DNA of 64,000 bases from an uncultured Bacilli bacterium. GTDB taxonomy: Bacteria; Bacillota_I; Bacilli_A; RFN20; CAG-826. This document shows, in pieces, positions 36,046-43,907 of the stretch. The translations under genes were made by a program, and so were the position numbers. Numbering within the stretch: position 1 is the stretch's first letter; every line of letters starts with the position of its first letter. The stretch lies in contig CAKPBC010000008.1 of assembly GCA_934140155.1 (NCBI GenBank), positions 1 through 64,000 of the forward strand. The letters run 5' to 3'. The notes beneath the pieces were generated by a model that did not search any database, was not told the origin of the DNA, and saw nothing but the letters and a program-made list of their open reading frames with translations.

Positions 36046-36771
36046 ATGTTAAAAGCAGTTTTATTTGATTTAGATGGTACATTATTGCCAATGGACGAAC
36101 AAGAATTCACCAAAGGTTACTTTGGATTATTATGTCGTCGTTTAGCGCCCCTAGGCTATGACAAAGATTTATTAATCAAAACAGTATGGGAAGGCACTAA
36201 ACTCATGCTCAAAAATGATGGATCAAAAACTAATGAAGCAGTATTTTGGAATCACTTTGCTTCAATTTATGGAAAAGACAAATTAAAAGATAAAGATGAA
36301 ATTGATAACTTCTATCTAACCGATTTTAAAAATTCAAAAGTTATGACTAAGGATAACCCATACGCTAAAGAGATTATCGATTTTATAAGAAGTTTAGGAT
36401 TAAAAACGATTATCGCTTCTAATCCAGTATTTCCAAAAGACGGAATGCTTACTAGAATGGGATTTATTAATTTAAAAGAGTCTGATTTTGATTATATAAC
36501 AAGTTATGAAGTATCACACTTTTGTAAACCAAATACTAAATATTATGAAGAAGTATTAGAGAAAAATAATTTAAAGCCAGATGAAGTAATATATTTTTGT
36601 AATAATGAAAGTGATGATTATATTCCTGCAACTAAATGTAATATTACTTCTTATTATATTGGGGATTGTATAATGCCTCTATCTAAAGAAAGTAAAATAC
36701 ATGCATATAAATATGAAGAAGTTAAAGATATAATTCTTAAAGAAATTAGTAAAAGACAATCTAATGATTAG
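36046..36771 (+). CDS. HAD-superfamily hydrolase
   Basis: A 241-residue phosphatase-like protein. Motif I is LFDLDGTLLPMD with the nucleophile Asp at residue 8; motif II is IIASNP; the Lys motif is HFCKPNTKYY; motif III is replaced by FCNNESDDYIPA. The helical cap lies between motifs I and II. ATG 36046 follows GAGG at a normal distance, and a TATAAT at 36019-36024 lies upstream. The substrate is unknown. Confidence 0.87.
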   Translation: MLKAVLFDLDGTLLPMDEQEFTKGYFGLLCRRLAPLGYDKDLLIKTVWEGTKLMLKNDGSKTNEAVFWNHFASIYGKDKLKDKDEIDNFYLTDFKNSKVMTKDNPYAKEIIDFIRSLGLKTIIASNPVFPKDGMLTRMGFINLKESDFDYITSYEVSHFCKPNTKYYEEVLEKNNLKPDEVIYFCNNESDDYIPATKCNITSYYIGDCIMPLSKESKIHAYKYEEVKDIILKEISKRQSND

Positions 36772-36854
36772 TTGCTTTTACTAATTAAATATGTTTCGCA
36801 CAAAAATATTTAATTTTAGTGGTAGCGTTTATTTTACACATGTATTCAAACAAT

Positions 36855-36883
36855 TTGAAAAAGTTTAAAAAATACGATAAAAT
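36855..36883 (+). promoter_or_regulatory. Promoter of the 68-residue protein gene
   Basis: TTGAAA (36855-36860), a 17-bp spacer and TAAAAT (36878-36883), followed by AAGGAGG and the ATG. Confidence 0.65.
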
Positions 36884-36906
36884 GCTCATATAAGGAGGAT
36901 TAAAAA

Positions 36907-37113
36907 ATGGCTGAAGCAAAAGAATTAATTGGAAAAAAAGTCAAAGGCGCTAGAGGGGAAGGAACAATTGTCGATATTGATGTTAAAGGTAATATCGTTG
37001 TCGATTATAGCGGAAAGAAATTTAAACACCCTAGTGTTGCTCTTGAAAAAGGTCTTATCAAATTAGTTGATGAAAATGCACCTGTTGAAGAAGTAAAGGA
37101 AAAAGCCGAATAA
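36907..37113 (+). CDS. Small SH3-barrel-like protein of unknown function
   Basis: A 68-residue protein. The core GARGEGTIVDIDVKGNIVVDY with FKHPSVALEKGLIKLVD alternates strands and turns like a small beta barrel; the C-terminus is acidic (PVEEVKEKAE). I do not recognise a named family. It has its own promoter, a perfect GGAGG site and a terminator, so it is surely a gene, and probably well expressed. Confidence 0.75.
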   Translation: MAEAKELIGKKVKGARGEGTIVDIDVKGNIVVDYSGKKFKHPSVALEKGLIKLVDENAPVEEVKEKAE

Positions 37114-37152
37114 TTTTTTTCTAAAAAACATTATAAATTATAAAAATAAATT

Positions 37153-37179
37153 CCGGTTTAGCATTAAGCCGGTTTTTAT
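37153..37179 (+). terminator. Terminator after the 68-residue protein gene
   Basis: The 8-bp stem CCGGTTTA/TAAGCCGG with a four-base loop is followed by TTTTTATT. Confidence 0.85.
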
Positions 37180-37219
37180 TAGGCTAATTTATGTTTTTTC
37201 CAAAAAACAAAAAAAATCA

Positions 37220-37248
37220 TTGACTCATACACCTTAGTTGTGTAGAAT
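37220..37248 (+). promoter_or_regulatory. Promoter of rpsD
   Basis: TTGACT (37220-37225), a 17-bp spacer and TAGAAT (37243-37248). Confidence 0.75.
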
Positions 37249-37254
37249 AATAAC

Positions 37255-37400
37255 GCATATTTATGCAGCATGTAAATACTGCTCGTCTGACGTTTTGCAA
37301 GTTCTGTTTAAAGTAACCACGCTGAAAGGTGAAATAATTAAGCAAAACATCCGGAGTTAGGGATTTGCACCTATTGCTTTATTTATGCAAATAATAAAGG
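37255..37400 (+). promoter_or_regulatory. Structured rpsD leader, probably an S4 autoregulatory element
   Basis: About 150 bases between promoter and binding site are GC-richer than other gaps and contain paired segments such as GCAGCATG, AAGTAACCACGCTGAAAGG and GCAAAACATCCGG. In Firmicutes rpsD commonly carries a leader bound by its own product S4. I infer the family from position and length; the fold was not computed. Confidence 0.55.
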
Positions 37401-37417
37401 AAAAGGAGGAAAAATCA

Positions 37418-38026
37418 ATGTCAAGATACACAGGACCAAGTTGGAAAAAATCACGTCGCTTAGGTTTCTCTATTTTAGAAACTGGTGTTGAATTAAAGAA
37501 ACGTAATTATGCTCCTGGTAAAGCACCTACAGAAAAGAGAAAGAAACTCACTGAATACGGTAAACAATTAGTTGAAAAACAAAAATTACGTGAAATGTAT
37601 GGTGTTAATGAACGTCAATTTACACGTTTATTTATGTTAGCTTCTAATTCTAAAGAAGTTACAGGTTTAGCATTTATGCGTATCTTAGAATCTCGTTTAG
37701 ATAACTTAGTTTATCGTATGGGATTTGCTCGTACACGTCGTGCTGCTCGTCAATTAGTAAACCACGGACATATTTTAGTCAATGGTAAGAAAGTTGATAT
37801 TCCATCATACTTATGCTCTGTCAACGATGTCATTGCTGTTAAAGAATCATCAAGAAACTTAAAAGTTATTGCTGAATCTCTTGAATCTAACGCTATAGTA
37901 GTTCCTTACGTTAAAGTTGATGCTGAAAAGAAAGAAGGCATCTTCTTACGTGAACCAGAACGTAGAGAATTAGCTCAAGATATCCAAGAAGCTCAAATCG
38001 TTGAATACTACAACCGTAAATTATAA
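37418..38026 (+). CDS. rpsD: 30S ribosomal protein S4
   Basis: A 202-residue protein. The start [17 protein letters not shown] and the S4 RNA-binding domain [17 protein letters not shown], then [20 protein letters not shown] are clear. ATG 37418 is eight bases from GGAGG. The N-terminus lacks the zinc Cys set, as usual in many Firmicutes. It is a single-gene unit with a strong terminator. Confidence 0.98.
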   Translation: MSRYTGPSWKKSRRLGFSILETGVELKKRNYAPGKAPTEKRKKLTEYGKQLVEKQKLREMYGVNERQFTRLFMLASNSKEVTGLAFMRILESRLDNLVYRMGFARTRRAARQLVNHGHILVNGKKVDIPSYLCSVNDVIAVKESSRNLKVIAESLESNAIVVPYVKVDAEKKEGIFLREPERRELAQDIQEAQIVEYYNRKL

Positions 38027-38052
38027 TTTTACTCTTGTACTACTAAGATGCT

Positions 38053-38083
38053 TAAAAGCCACTCAGTCATGGGTGGCTTTTTT
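38053..38083 (+). terminator. Terminator of rpsD
   Basis: AAAAGCCAC/GTGGCTTTT stem with a T run. Confidence 0.85.
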
Positions 38084-38089
38084 AGTCGT

Positions 38090-38119
38090 TAAAAAACTGC
38101 TTTAGTATGTAAAGCAGTC
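38090..38119 (-). terminator. Terminator of the FtsH-like/Ntn-like gene series
   Basis: A perfect 9-bp stem ACTGCTTTA/TAAAGCAGT with a five-base loop is followed by six T on the minus strand, six bases after the WYL gene stop. Confidence 0.9.
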
Positions 38120-38124
38120 ATATG

Positions 38125-39075
38125 TTATTTATTCGAATTTGCAATAATTTTTAAGGCGGCTTCTTTTACTTCTTCTTTAAGCCATTCCGGTTCAAGAACT
38201 TCACAATTACCTCTATAATACAATATAAATCCAATCATACGCGGTTTATAACTCATATCAAGTTCAATAATTGTATATTCTTTAACTGCTTCAACAATTT
38301 TTTGATTTTTGCCATAAACTTGAAGTTTAGCATAAATAGCATCTAATCCATAAAATTTTAATTTGACATGATAATACTGTGTATTGCCTAGCATGCCAAA
38401 TTGATCAAGATAATCATGTTCATTATAATACAAATCTTTTACAAATTTTTTATCTAATACAGTCATTTTAACAATTCTACAAAAATCAAAGAAGCGATAA
38501 TCATGAACTCTTTCACAAAAGCCATGAACAAACCATCTATGATTATACATAAAAATTTTATAAGGAAGAATATTACGTCCGCGCACTTCATTATCACTTG
38601 ATATGTAATCAATATAAACTTTTTTTTGTTCTTTGATAGCTTGTTCAAATTCAACATATATTTTATTAATTGCTTCAACTGACATAAACATGGAAAAGCC
38701 ATCAAGTTGAGTTACTTCATTGTATTGTTGATTTGTTAAGTCAATTCTAGAAAATATTTTTGCCATTCCCTGAATAAATTCTTTTCTTTTTGGGAATGTT
38801 GTTCGATTAGCAATATAAGAATATGCTCCTAAAATACTATCTTTTTCTTCGGGTAGCAATTGGATTGAAGGCAATACATTCTTAGAATCAAGTGTATATC
38901 CTCCATATCTTCCTGGAACAGAATTAATATAAAAACCTGCTTCTTCTAATTCCTTACGATATTCAATAATATTTCTTTCGTTAGTGTCAAGTAAAGCCGC
39001 TAATTCGGAGATTTTATATGGTTTGCCCGAATTAAGAATTTGTAACATTTGAATACACATTGCTGCTTTTCCCAT
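38125..39075 (-). CDS. WYL-domain transcriptional regulator
   Basis: A 316-residue protein. The N-terminal winged helix (about 1-65, KISELAALLDTNERNIIEYRKELEEAG) is followed by a WYL domain (about 130-230) with YKIFMYNHRWFVHGF and RFFDFCRI, and a WCX-like C-terminal extension. WYL regulators bind nucleotide or nucleic acid ligands and often control defence systems (BrxR, CapW). The start is ATG 39075, seven bases from AAGGGG. It is the last gene of the unusual operon and is the best candidate to bind the palindromes at 45805 and 46510; that link is inference. Confidence 0.88.
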   Translation of the reverse strand: MGKAAMCIQMLQILNSGKPYKISELAALLDTNERNIIEYRKELEEAGFYINSVPGRYGGYTLDSKNVLPSIQLLPEEKDSILGAYSYIANRTTFPKRKEFIQGMAKIFSRIDLTNQQYNEVTQLDGFSMFMSVEAINKIYVEFEQAIKEQKKVYIDYISSDNEVRGRNILPYKIFMYNHRWFVHGFCERVHDYRFFDFCRIVKMTVLDKKFVKDLYYNEHDYLDQFGMLGNTQYYHVKLKFYGLDAIYAKLQVYGKNQKIVEAVKEYTIIELDMSYKPRMIGFILYYRGNCEVLEPEWLKEEVKEAALKIIANSNK

Positions 39076-39089
39076 AAACATACCCCTTG

Positions 39090-39602
39090 TTACTTTAAGA
39101 TAAGAAAAGCAAACATAATGATTACTACAATTAGTAATACTATAATAATGTATTCTTTTATATCTTTTTCTTTTTTGTGACAAGTATTTTGTGGCATTTT
39201 TGTCTCTTCAATGTGGGAAAAACTTTTATTTTGTGGTTGTGTTTCTTCTACAATATTTTTTTCATTATTTTCAATACTTAAAAGATTATCTAAACTATGT
39301 TGAACCTTATCAACCATTTTATTTACTTCATTAATCGCTTCTTCATCAAAATCGCCATAATAATAAGCATCATCATAAACAATATCTTTAATATCATCTA
39401 AAGTATCATTTAATATTTTAAAATCCTCTTCAAAAAGCATTTTATCTTTAACATTTAAGCCATCAAATACTTCTTCCAAATCTTCTAATAGATTTGATAA
39501 TTCTACATACGTTTGTTCATCTAATTTGTTGCTTCTACTTAACAAACTATTAATCGAATGAATATATCTATAAAACTTTTTCTTTTTGTTTGTCATGTCC
39601 AT
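39090..39602 (-). CDS. Tail-anchored coiled-coil protein of unknown function
   Basis: About 170 residues: a charged, mostly helical and acidic cytoplasmic part (LSNLLEDLEEVFDGL, DDAYYYGDFDEEAINEV) and a single C-terminal membrane helix, YIIIVLLIVVIIMFAFLIL. No family recognised. The start is uncertain: ATG 39602 is about 11 bases from AAAGGA, while ATG 39614 touches the site. It overlaps the end of the upstream Ntn-like gene, so translation is coupled. It could fix the neighbouring soluble complex to the membrane (inference). Confidence 0.7.
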   Translation of the reverse strand: MDMTNKKKKFYRYIHSINSLLSRSNKLDEQTYVELSNLLEDLEEVFDGLNVKDKMLFEEDFKILNDTLDDIKDIVYDDAYYYGDFDEEAINEVNKMVDKVQHSLDNLLSIENNEKNIVEETQPQNKSFSHIEETKMPQNTCHKKEKDIKEYIIIVLLIVVIIMFAFLILK

Positions 39603-40206
39603 ACTTGATTTCATCCTTTGATTTAATATATTCTACGTCATCATTAACATTATTCATCATCATGAGTGGGTATCCAATATTTCTTCCATAACTCGCAGCA
39701 TGGTCTAAACATTTTAAAACCATTTCTCTAGCATCTAAATCCTCGTTTCTTATTTCTTGGTATTTTATAATTAATTGTGTTTTACCAATTCCAATACAAA
39801 CCATTTCACTAGATTCTAGTACTCTTCCATATTCATCTATGAGAAAGAGTTTGGTTAATGTAGTTATAATAATCGTGCATTTAATTTCATATCCATAATC
39901 AAATTCATCATAAGTATCGCTTGATTTTCTACAATTTTTAAAAATTTTCGGAATTACTCTATTTATTAAGTAATTATATGAAATATCTTCTTTACCATCT
40001 AATAAATTAGGAATATTTTTTATTACTTGTCCGCAATTGGCATCTCCTGATGTTGCTATAAAGCAATGTTTGGATCCTAAAATACGCTTGATTTTCCAAC
40101 TTTCTTGGCAATTACATAAATGTTCAATATCAGTCCCAGAAGTTCTTACCCCATCAGCACCAATAAATATTTCGTTATTTTTCTTAATTGCAATTATCGC
40201 TGTCAT
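39568..40206 (-). CDS. Proteasome beta/HslV-like Ntn-hydrolase, apparently active (subunit D)
   Basis: A 212-residue protein that starts MTAIIAIKKNNEIFIGADG. After Met removal Thr is residue 1 and Asp is residue 17, as in proteasome beta and HslV, and SWKIKRI supplies a Lys at 37/39 where these have Lys33 (small insertion). The middle FLIDEYGRVLESSEMVCIGIGK matches the HslV segment before its Gly-rich loop, and LDAREMVLKCLDHAASYG the following helix. So the fold and the nucleophile look kept. Three more diverged relatives lie directly upstream and two FtsH-like ATPases before them. Not HslV itself: HslU is absent and identity is low. Confidence 0.72.
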   Translation of the reverse strand: MTAIIAIKKNNEIFIGADGVRTSGTDIEHLCNCQESWKIKRILGSKHCFIATSGDANCGQVIKNIPNLLDGKEDISYNYLINRVIPKIFKNCRKSSDTYDEFDYGYEIKCTIIITTLTKLFLIDEYGRVLESSEMVCIGIGKTQLIIKYQEIRNEDLDAREMVLKCLDHAASYGRNIGYPLMMMNNVNDDVEYIKSKDEIKYGHDKQKEKVL

Positions 40207-40224
40207 AAATGTTAGTTCCTTTCA

Positions 40225-40803
40225 TTAAAATAATAAAAGTTTATTAATATAATATTTAATTTTATAATCTTTAGTATTAAGTGTAATAAAGCCAATAATG
40301 TTATTGTCTCCATAAATGACCTTTTTTTGAGTCATTACAGAAAGTAAAAATCTTTCATCATGTACATCGACACTATTTTCTTTTGCTATTAATATATCAA
40401 AATCACTAGCATCAGATACCCCTTTGGTTATTTCCCCCATATATTCAAAATCAACAATTTGATATATTTTTCCTTCTGATATAACAAATAAACTGCAACA
40501 TTTTGGACAAACACTATAATTTGATTTAGCTATTAATTGTTTAGCTTTAGGAATAAAAATATCTCTTAAATATTTAAAATCTATATGTTCGTTTTTATTA
40601 AATAAGTTGGGATTGGCAAATAATATTTGTCCTTGTCTTGCACTGCAACAATTTATAACAATTACCTTGCCATATTTATTATTTAAAATTCGTATTTGAA
40701 GATTATTTTTTTCTTTTAAATCATAACAAAGCGAAGAATAATTTGTTAATTGCTGTGCAATGTATATTGTATCGTTTTCTTTATAAACAATTGCTTCTGT
40801 CAT
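40225..40803 (-). CDS. Proteasome-like Ntn-hydrolase relative, probably inactive (subunit C)
   Basis: A 192-residue protein beginning MTEAIVYKENDTIYIAQQL. It follows the same strand pattern as subunit D: Thr in position 1 is kept but the position of Asp17 is Gln. It has a Cys group, VCPKCCSLF, in place of the central region and then KGVSDASDFDILIAKE where HslV has its Gly/Ser loop. The ATG directly abuts the stop of the previous gene (TAA-ATG) with GGAGGA upstream. Homology is suggested by pattern and position; a structure prediction would settle it. Confidence 0.55.
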   Translation of the reverse strand: MTEAIVYKENDTIYIAQQLTNYSSLCYDLKEKNNLQIRILNNKYGKVIVINCCSARQGQILFANPNLFNKNEHIDFKYLRDIFIPKAKQLIAKSNYSVCPKCCSLFVISEGKIYQIVDFEYMGEITKGVSDASDFDILIAKENSVDVHDERFLLSVMTQKKVIYGDNNIIGFITLNTKDYKIKYYINKLLLF

Positions 40804-41421
40804 TTAAAGTTCCTCCCAACACGAAGATATTTTTGTTGTTTCTATGCTTCCATCTTCATTAAATATTAGTAATTCATTTGTATTAGATTTATATACAATA
40901 AAAGGATAACTTGATTCAGATAACAAATTATTTGTTTCTTTAAATATCATTTTTAACATATCGATGCCACTTAACTTTTTATCATAGGCTTTTTGAACTT
41001 TAAATATATAATAATTTTCTCCTGAGGCATTAAGCCCCCATACCAAATCAACACAATTAGCACCTATATCATAAATTCTCTTTCCATCCATAATCATCAT
41101 TTCAAATGTTGTATCCACTATGGCACTAGATTCAAATGTGGCTGCATCATTGTTCACTATAAAATCTAGATATTTGGGATAAAATTCCTTAAGCATAAAC
41201 TCTTTTGTTAGTGGACTAGGAAAATTATTAGGATTAATTTCATTAACAAATTTATAAAATAGTTTATATTCACCAACATAAGCAATTACAATATTTTTAA
41301 ATTTTTGTATTTTAGCTTGTCTACTATTAATATCATGTATTTTGCTACTAGATATGATTTTTAATGTATCCGCTACTAAATAACTCTCATTACCACATTT
41401 ATACCCAATTATAAATCCCAT
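40804..41421 (-). CDS. Proteasome-like Ntn-hydrolase relative (subunit B)
   Basis: A 205-residue protein beginning MGFIIGYKCGNESYLVADTL. With Met removed, Gly stands at position 1 instead of Thr, but Asp falls exactly at position 17, followed by a RQAKIQKFKNIVIAYVGE segment like the Lys33 strand of HslV. The later WGLNASGENYYIFKVQKAY resembles the Gly/Ser loop and helix of beta subunits. So the fold seems present but the nucleophile is lost. AAAGGAAG precedes the ATG, and it overlaps subunit A by 13 bases. Confidence 0.58.
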   Translation of the reverse strand: MGFIIGYKCGNESYLVADTLKIISSSKIHDINSRQAKIQKFKNIVIAYVGEYKLFYKFVNEINPNNFPSPLTKEFMLKEFYPKYLDFIVNNDAATFESSAIVDTTFEMMIMDGKRIYDIGANCVDLVWGLNASGENYYIFKVQKAYDKKLSGIDMLKMIFKETNNLLSESSYPFIVYKSNTNELLIFNEDGSIETTKISSCWEEL

Positions 41422-42044
41422 ATAAATTCTTCCTTTCTTAGTTTTTTACTATTTCCATCAAAAGAAGTTATATTCCAATAGTCATCATTTGTATTTCCAT
41501 AAAGTTTAAAATCGTTTTCATTTTGTTTATCACAATCATATACTTCGATTAAATTATCTAATGAAATTACAAGTTTATTATTTTTTTTAATGATATTGTT
41601 CATTACGCCTTGAGGTATAAAATCATCATGAAATTCATTGATTTCTGTTATTAGCATATTTCCCTCAATTCGATAGGCATTATTATCGATGATAATAATG
41701 ATTTCTCCATCAAATCCAATTGTATTATATTTTTCATTGTTTCTTAATTGATAAATATTTTTTAAAGATTCAATAATATCAAATTTTAAATTATTGATTA
41801 TAAATGGCAAATCAAATTGTTCAATATTTTGTAATCTCTCTTGAAATAACATTTTTAAATACAATTGAGCACTTTTTTGCATTTCAATAAATAAAATAGT
41901 AATGTTATGGTTAGGATTTTCAATGAATTGAATATCAGCATAATTCGAACCAGCATACTCATTTATTGTTTCAACCATTATTAATCTATGTTTAAAAGCA
42001 AAATCAAAACCTTTTTCGGCTTTTTTTAATAAAAATATATCCAT
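41409..42044 (-). CDS. Possible proteasome-like relative (subunit A), unrecognised
   Basis: A 211-residue protein, MDIFLLKKAEKGFDFAFKH at the start. Its size, order of strands, and the middle NTIGFDGEIIIIIDNNAYRI are like the other three proteins, but no catalytic residue can be aligned. It is the first of the four genes and overlaps the next by 13 bases. AAGGAG lies eight bases before its ATG. Family membership is a weak inference from the neighbours. Confidence 0.45.
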   Translation of the reverse strand: MDIFLLKKAEKGFDFAFKHRLIMVETINEYAGSNYADIQFIENPNHNITILFIEMQKSAQLYLKMLFQERLQNIEQFDLPFIINNLKFDIIESLKNIYQLRNNEKYNTIGFDGEIIIIIDNNAYRIEGNMLITEINEFHDDFIPQGVMNNIIKKNNKLVISLDNLIEVYDCDKQNENDFKLYGNTNDDYWNITSFDGNSKKLRKEEFIWDL

Positions 42045-42070
42045 AGTAAAACTCCTTATTGTATAGAATA

Positions 42071-42120
42071 AAAATTGTTGAATTTCAGTTATATTTAAAT
42101 TTAACGTCCATTCAACAAAT
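42071..42120 (-). other. Inverted repeat before subunit A, attenuator-like
   Basis: On the minus strand TTGTTGAAT and ATTCAACAA can pair around a loop of about 27 bases and are followed by TTTTTATT, 28 bases before the ATG. It could act as an intercistronic attenuator between the ATPase genes and the Ntn-like genes. Confidence 0.45.
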
Positions 42121-42122
42121 TG

Positions 42123-42163
42123 ATATGCATTGCTATTTCACTTATTTTTATAGCAATGCATAT
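42123..42163. other. Perfect 14-bp hairpin in the gap between ATPase and Ntn-like genes
   Basis: ATATGCATTGCTAT (42123-42136) and ATAGCAATGCATAT (42150-42163) are exact inverted copies with a 13-base loop. No T run follows on the minus strand, so it looks more like an mRNA-stability or processing element than a terminator. Confidence 0.65.
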
Positions 42164-42193
42164 TTAGATTATATGTTAACTTTATTTTATCAC

Positions 42194-43465
42194 TTAAATG
42201 TTAACAATTTGTTTTAATTGTTTGATAGTAACAAATTTATTTTTTTCTAATGCCTTTGCCACTAAAGCAATTTCCTCTTTATATTGAGATACAATATTTG
42301 TAGCTTTTTCTTTATATTCTCTTAATTTAATATTTGCTAGTTCTTGCCCACGTTCATTTAATGAACGAGCAACATGGTTCTTTTTAGAATCAACTTGCGA
42401 ATATTCTAATCCAAATGCACCTTTTGCAATGCATAGTTCTAATGCTTTTGTTACTCTATTGATATCGTTAATAGAGTAATTTGATTCTTCTTGGAAGAAT
42501 ATATCTTGAACCGCTAATTCTGCTAAAGAGGCAATCGCATCATTTATCATTTGGCTATAAGTTCTATTTTCAATCACTTTATATGCTTGATCATAAACTC
42601 TATATTTATCAGTGATTTTGTTATATCCTGGGTCATCGGTAACATCAACATATGTATATTCTTTGTTAAGGATGACATTAGTTACTGTTTTAGCCGCAAG
42701 AGCATATATTGCTTTTTTGTTATCTAAGACATAATCAATGTAATCATATCCGAACAATGTTTTTTCAACATTTTTTATGATAATATCATCAGTTAATGTT
42801 TTATTAGATTTTCTAGCATCTTCAATTGATTTATTAATAATTTCTATTATTTCTAGGCTAGATGCTCCACATATTCTTTTAATAATAGTTTCAATGTCTA
42901 CATCTTTATCATTAATATCTTTTAAACAATTTTCAATGAGAAGTCTTCTTTCATCATTATCTGGTGATAATAATGTTACTCTTCTTATTAAATATTGCTC
43001 TTCTAAAGTTAATGGCAAATCAAATAATGGTAATCTAGTGGTGATAATAGCAAATACATTAGTAGTTGTTTTTAACTTTTCAACTAATTGATTTAGCATA
43101 TCTTTTTTTACATTACGATTAGTTTTAAGTTCTTCAAAGCTATCAAGTAATAATACTACAGTTTTAGTATGATCTAATGATTCTAAGATAGACTTAAACT
43201 TTGTACTAGGATCTTCGCTATCAATTAATTCTTTGCAATTAATTTCTTTTGAAGCAACTCCACTATTTTCAATGATTGCTTTAGCTATAGTTGTTTTGCC
43301 GTTTGCGGCTTCACTTTCAATAGCGAATGCTTTTGGTAATTCTTTGAGTTCTTTTTGATATTCTTCATAATTTTTAAGAAGATTGATAATTTTAATTGCT
43401 TCTTCTTTTGCTGCGTTATATCCGATAATTTTATTTAATGATTTATATTCGTTTGTGTTAGTCAT
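42194..43465 (-). CDS. Soluble FtsH-like AAA+ protein with dead protease domain (copy 1)
   Basis: A 423-residue protein aligning with FtsH from its AAA domain on, without the membrane helices. LNKIIGYNAAKEEAIKII matches the FtsH GLDEAKEE start; Walker A is SEAANGKTT (51-59); Walker B is VVLLLDSFEE, with Ser in place of the catalytic Glu; VDIETIIKRICGASSLEIIEIINKS matches the FtsH sensor-2 helix region. In the M41 part, HEAGH is replaced by Y-A-L-A-A-K (254-259), so both zinc His and the Glu are gone, but SNYSINDINR keeps the third-ligand Asp. The start ATG 43465 follows GGAGG; an earlier GTG overlaps it. Confidence 0.82.
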   Translation of the reverse strand: MTNTNEYKSLNKIIGYNAAKEEAIKIINLLKNYEEYQKELKELPKAFAIESEAANGKTTIAKAIIENSGVASKEINCKELIDSEDPSTKFKSILESLDHTKTVVLLLDSFEELKTNRNVKKDMLNQLVEKLKTTTNVFAIITTRLPLFDLPLTLEEQYLIRRVTLLSPDNDERRLLIENCLKDINDKDVDIETIIKRICGASSLEIIEIINKSIEDARKSNKTLTDDIIIKNVEKTLFGYDYIDYVLDNKKAIYALAAKTVTNVILNKEYTYVDVTDDPGYNKITDKYRVYDQAYKVIENRTYSQMINDAIASLAELAVQDIFFQEESNYSINDINRVTKALELCIAKGAFGLEYSQVDSKKNHVARSLNERGQELANIKLREYKEKATNIVSQYKEEIALVAKALEKNKFVTIKQLKQIVNI

Positions 43466-43582
43466 AGTTTTAATTTCCTCCACATATTTTTGTTTTATAA
43501 ACTTTGTTTTCTATTTTTAAAAAGATAATGATATTTTGATTTTTAATTATTTATGATTTTTTAATTTTTAATTTTTAAGATA

Positions 43583-43618
43583 TTTACCGAATCCCTATTT
43601 GATAAAGGATTCGATAAA
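43583..43618 (-). other. Hairpin upstream of FtsH-like copy 1
   Basis: TTTATCGAATCC and GGATTCGGTAAA form a 12-bp stem (one G-T pair) around a 12-base loop, directly after the stop of the 79-residue protein gene. No clear T run follows. A smaller hairpin with the same GAATC stem core lies upstream of copy 2. Confidence 0.5.
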
Positions 43619-43632
43619 TTATATTTTATGAG

Positions 43633-43872
43633 TTAGTTATCTTGCCATAGGCATCTAAATGCCTTGAGGACAAAATATAGACCAGACTTTCTAAAGAAGA
43701 TGTCATGAAATACTCCACCGCATCCGCTTCTTCTCATCGTTCTATAATTTATAGCGAAGATAAGTAATCCAACTATACACATAAGCCAAGCAAGTGCGAA
43801 GCAAATAACGAACGCTACCACTAAGAACAAGCTTGCAATTACTCTAGGGACAAATAATAATGCTTTTTTCAT
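43633..43872 (-). CDS. Small two-helix membrane protein
   Basis: A 79-residue protein with two membrane helices (about 8-22 and 24-45, FLVVAFVICFALAWLMCIVGLLIFAI) and a basic tail (RTMRRSGCGG). No family is recognised. AAAGGA lies about 11 bases before the ATG. It sits between the two FtsH-like genes, so it could supply the membrane part that these proteins have lost (inference). Confidence 0.68.
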   Translation of the reverse strand: MKKALLFVPRVIASLFLVVAFVICFALAWLMCIVGLLIFAINYRTMRRSGCGGVFHDIFFRKSGLYFVLKAFRCLWQDN

Positions 43873-43907
43873 AATTTTAATTTCCTTTATAAAATTATTT
43901 TTAAGCT

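Noticed and set aside
39568..42044. Standard HslV/HslU pair
   Set aside because: Only one of four proteins keeps the catalytic residues, identity to HslV is low, and the neighbouring ATPases are FtsH-like, not HslU-like.
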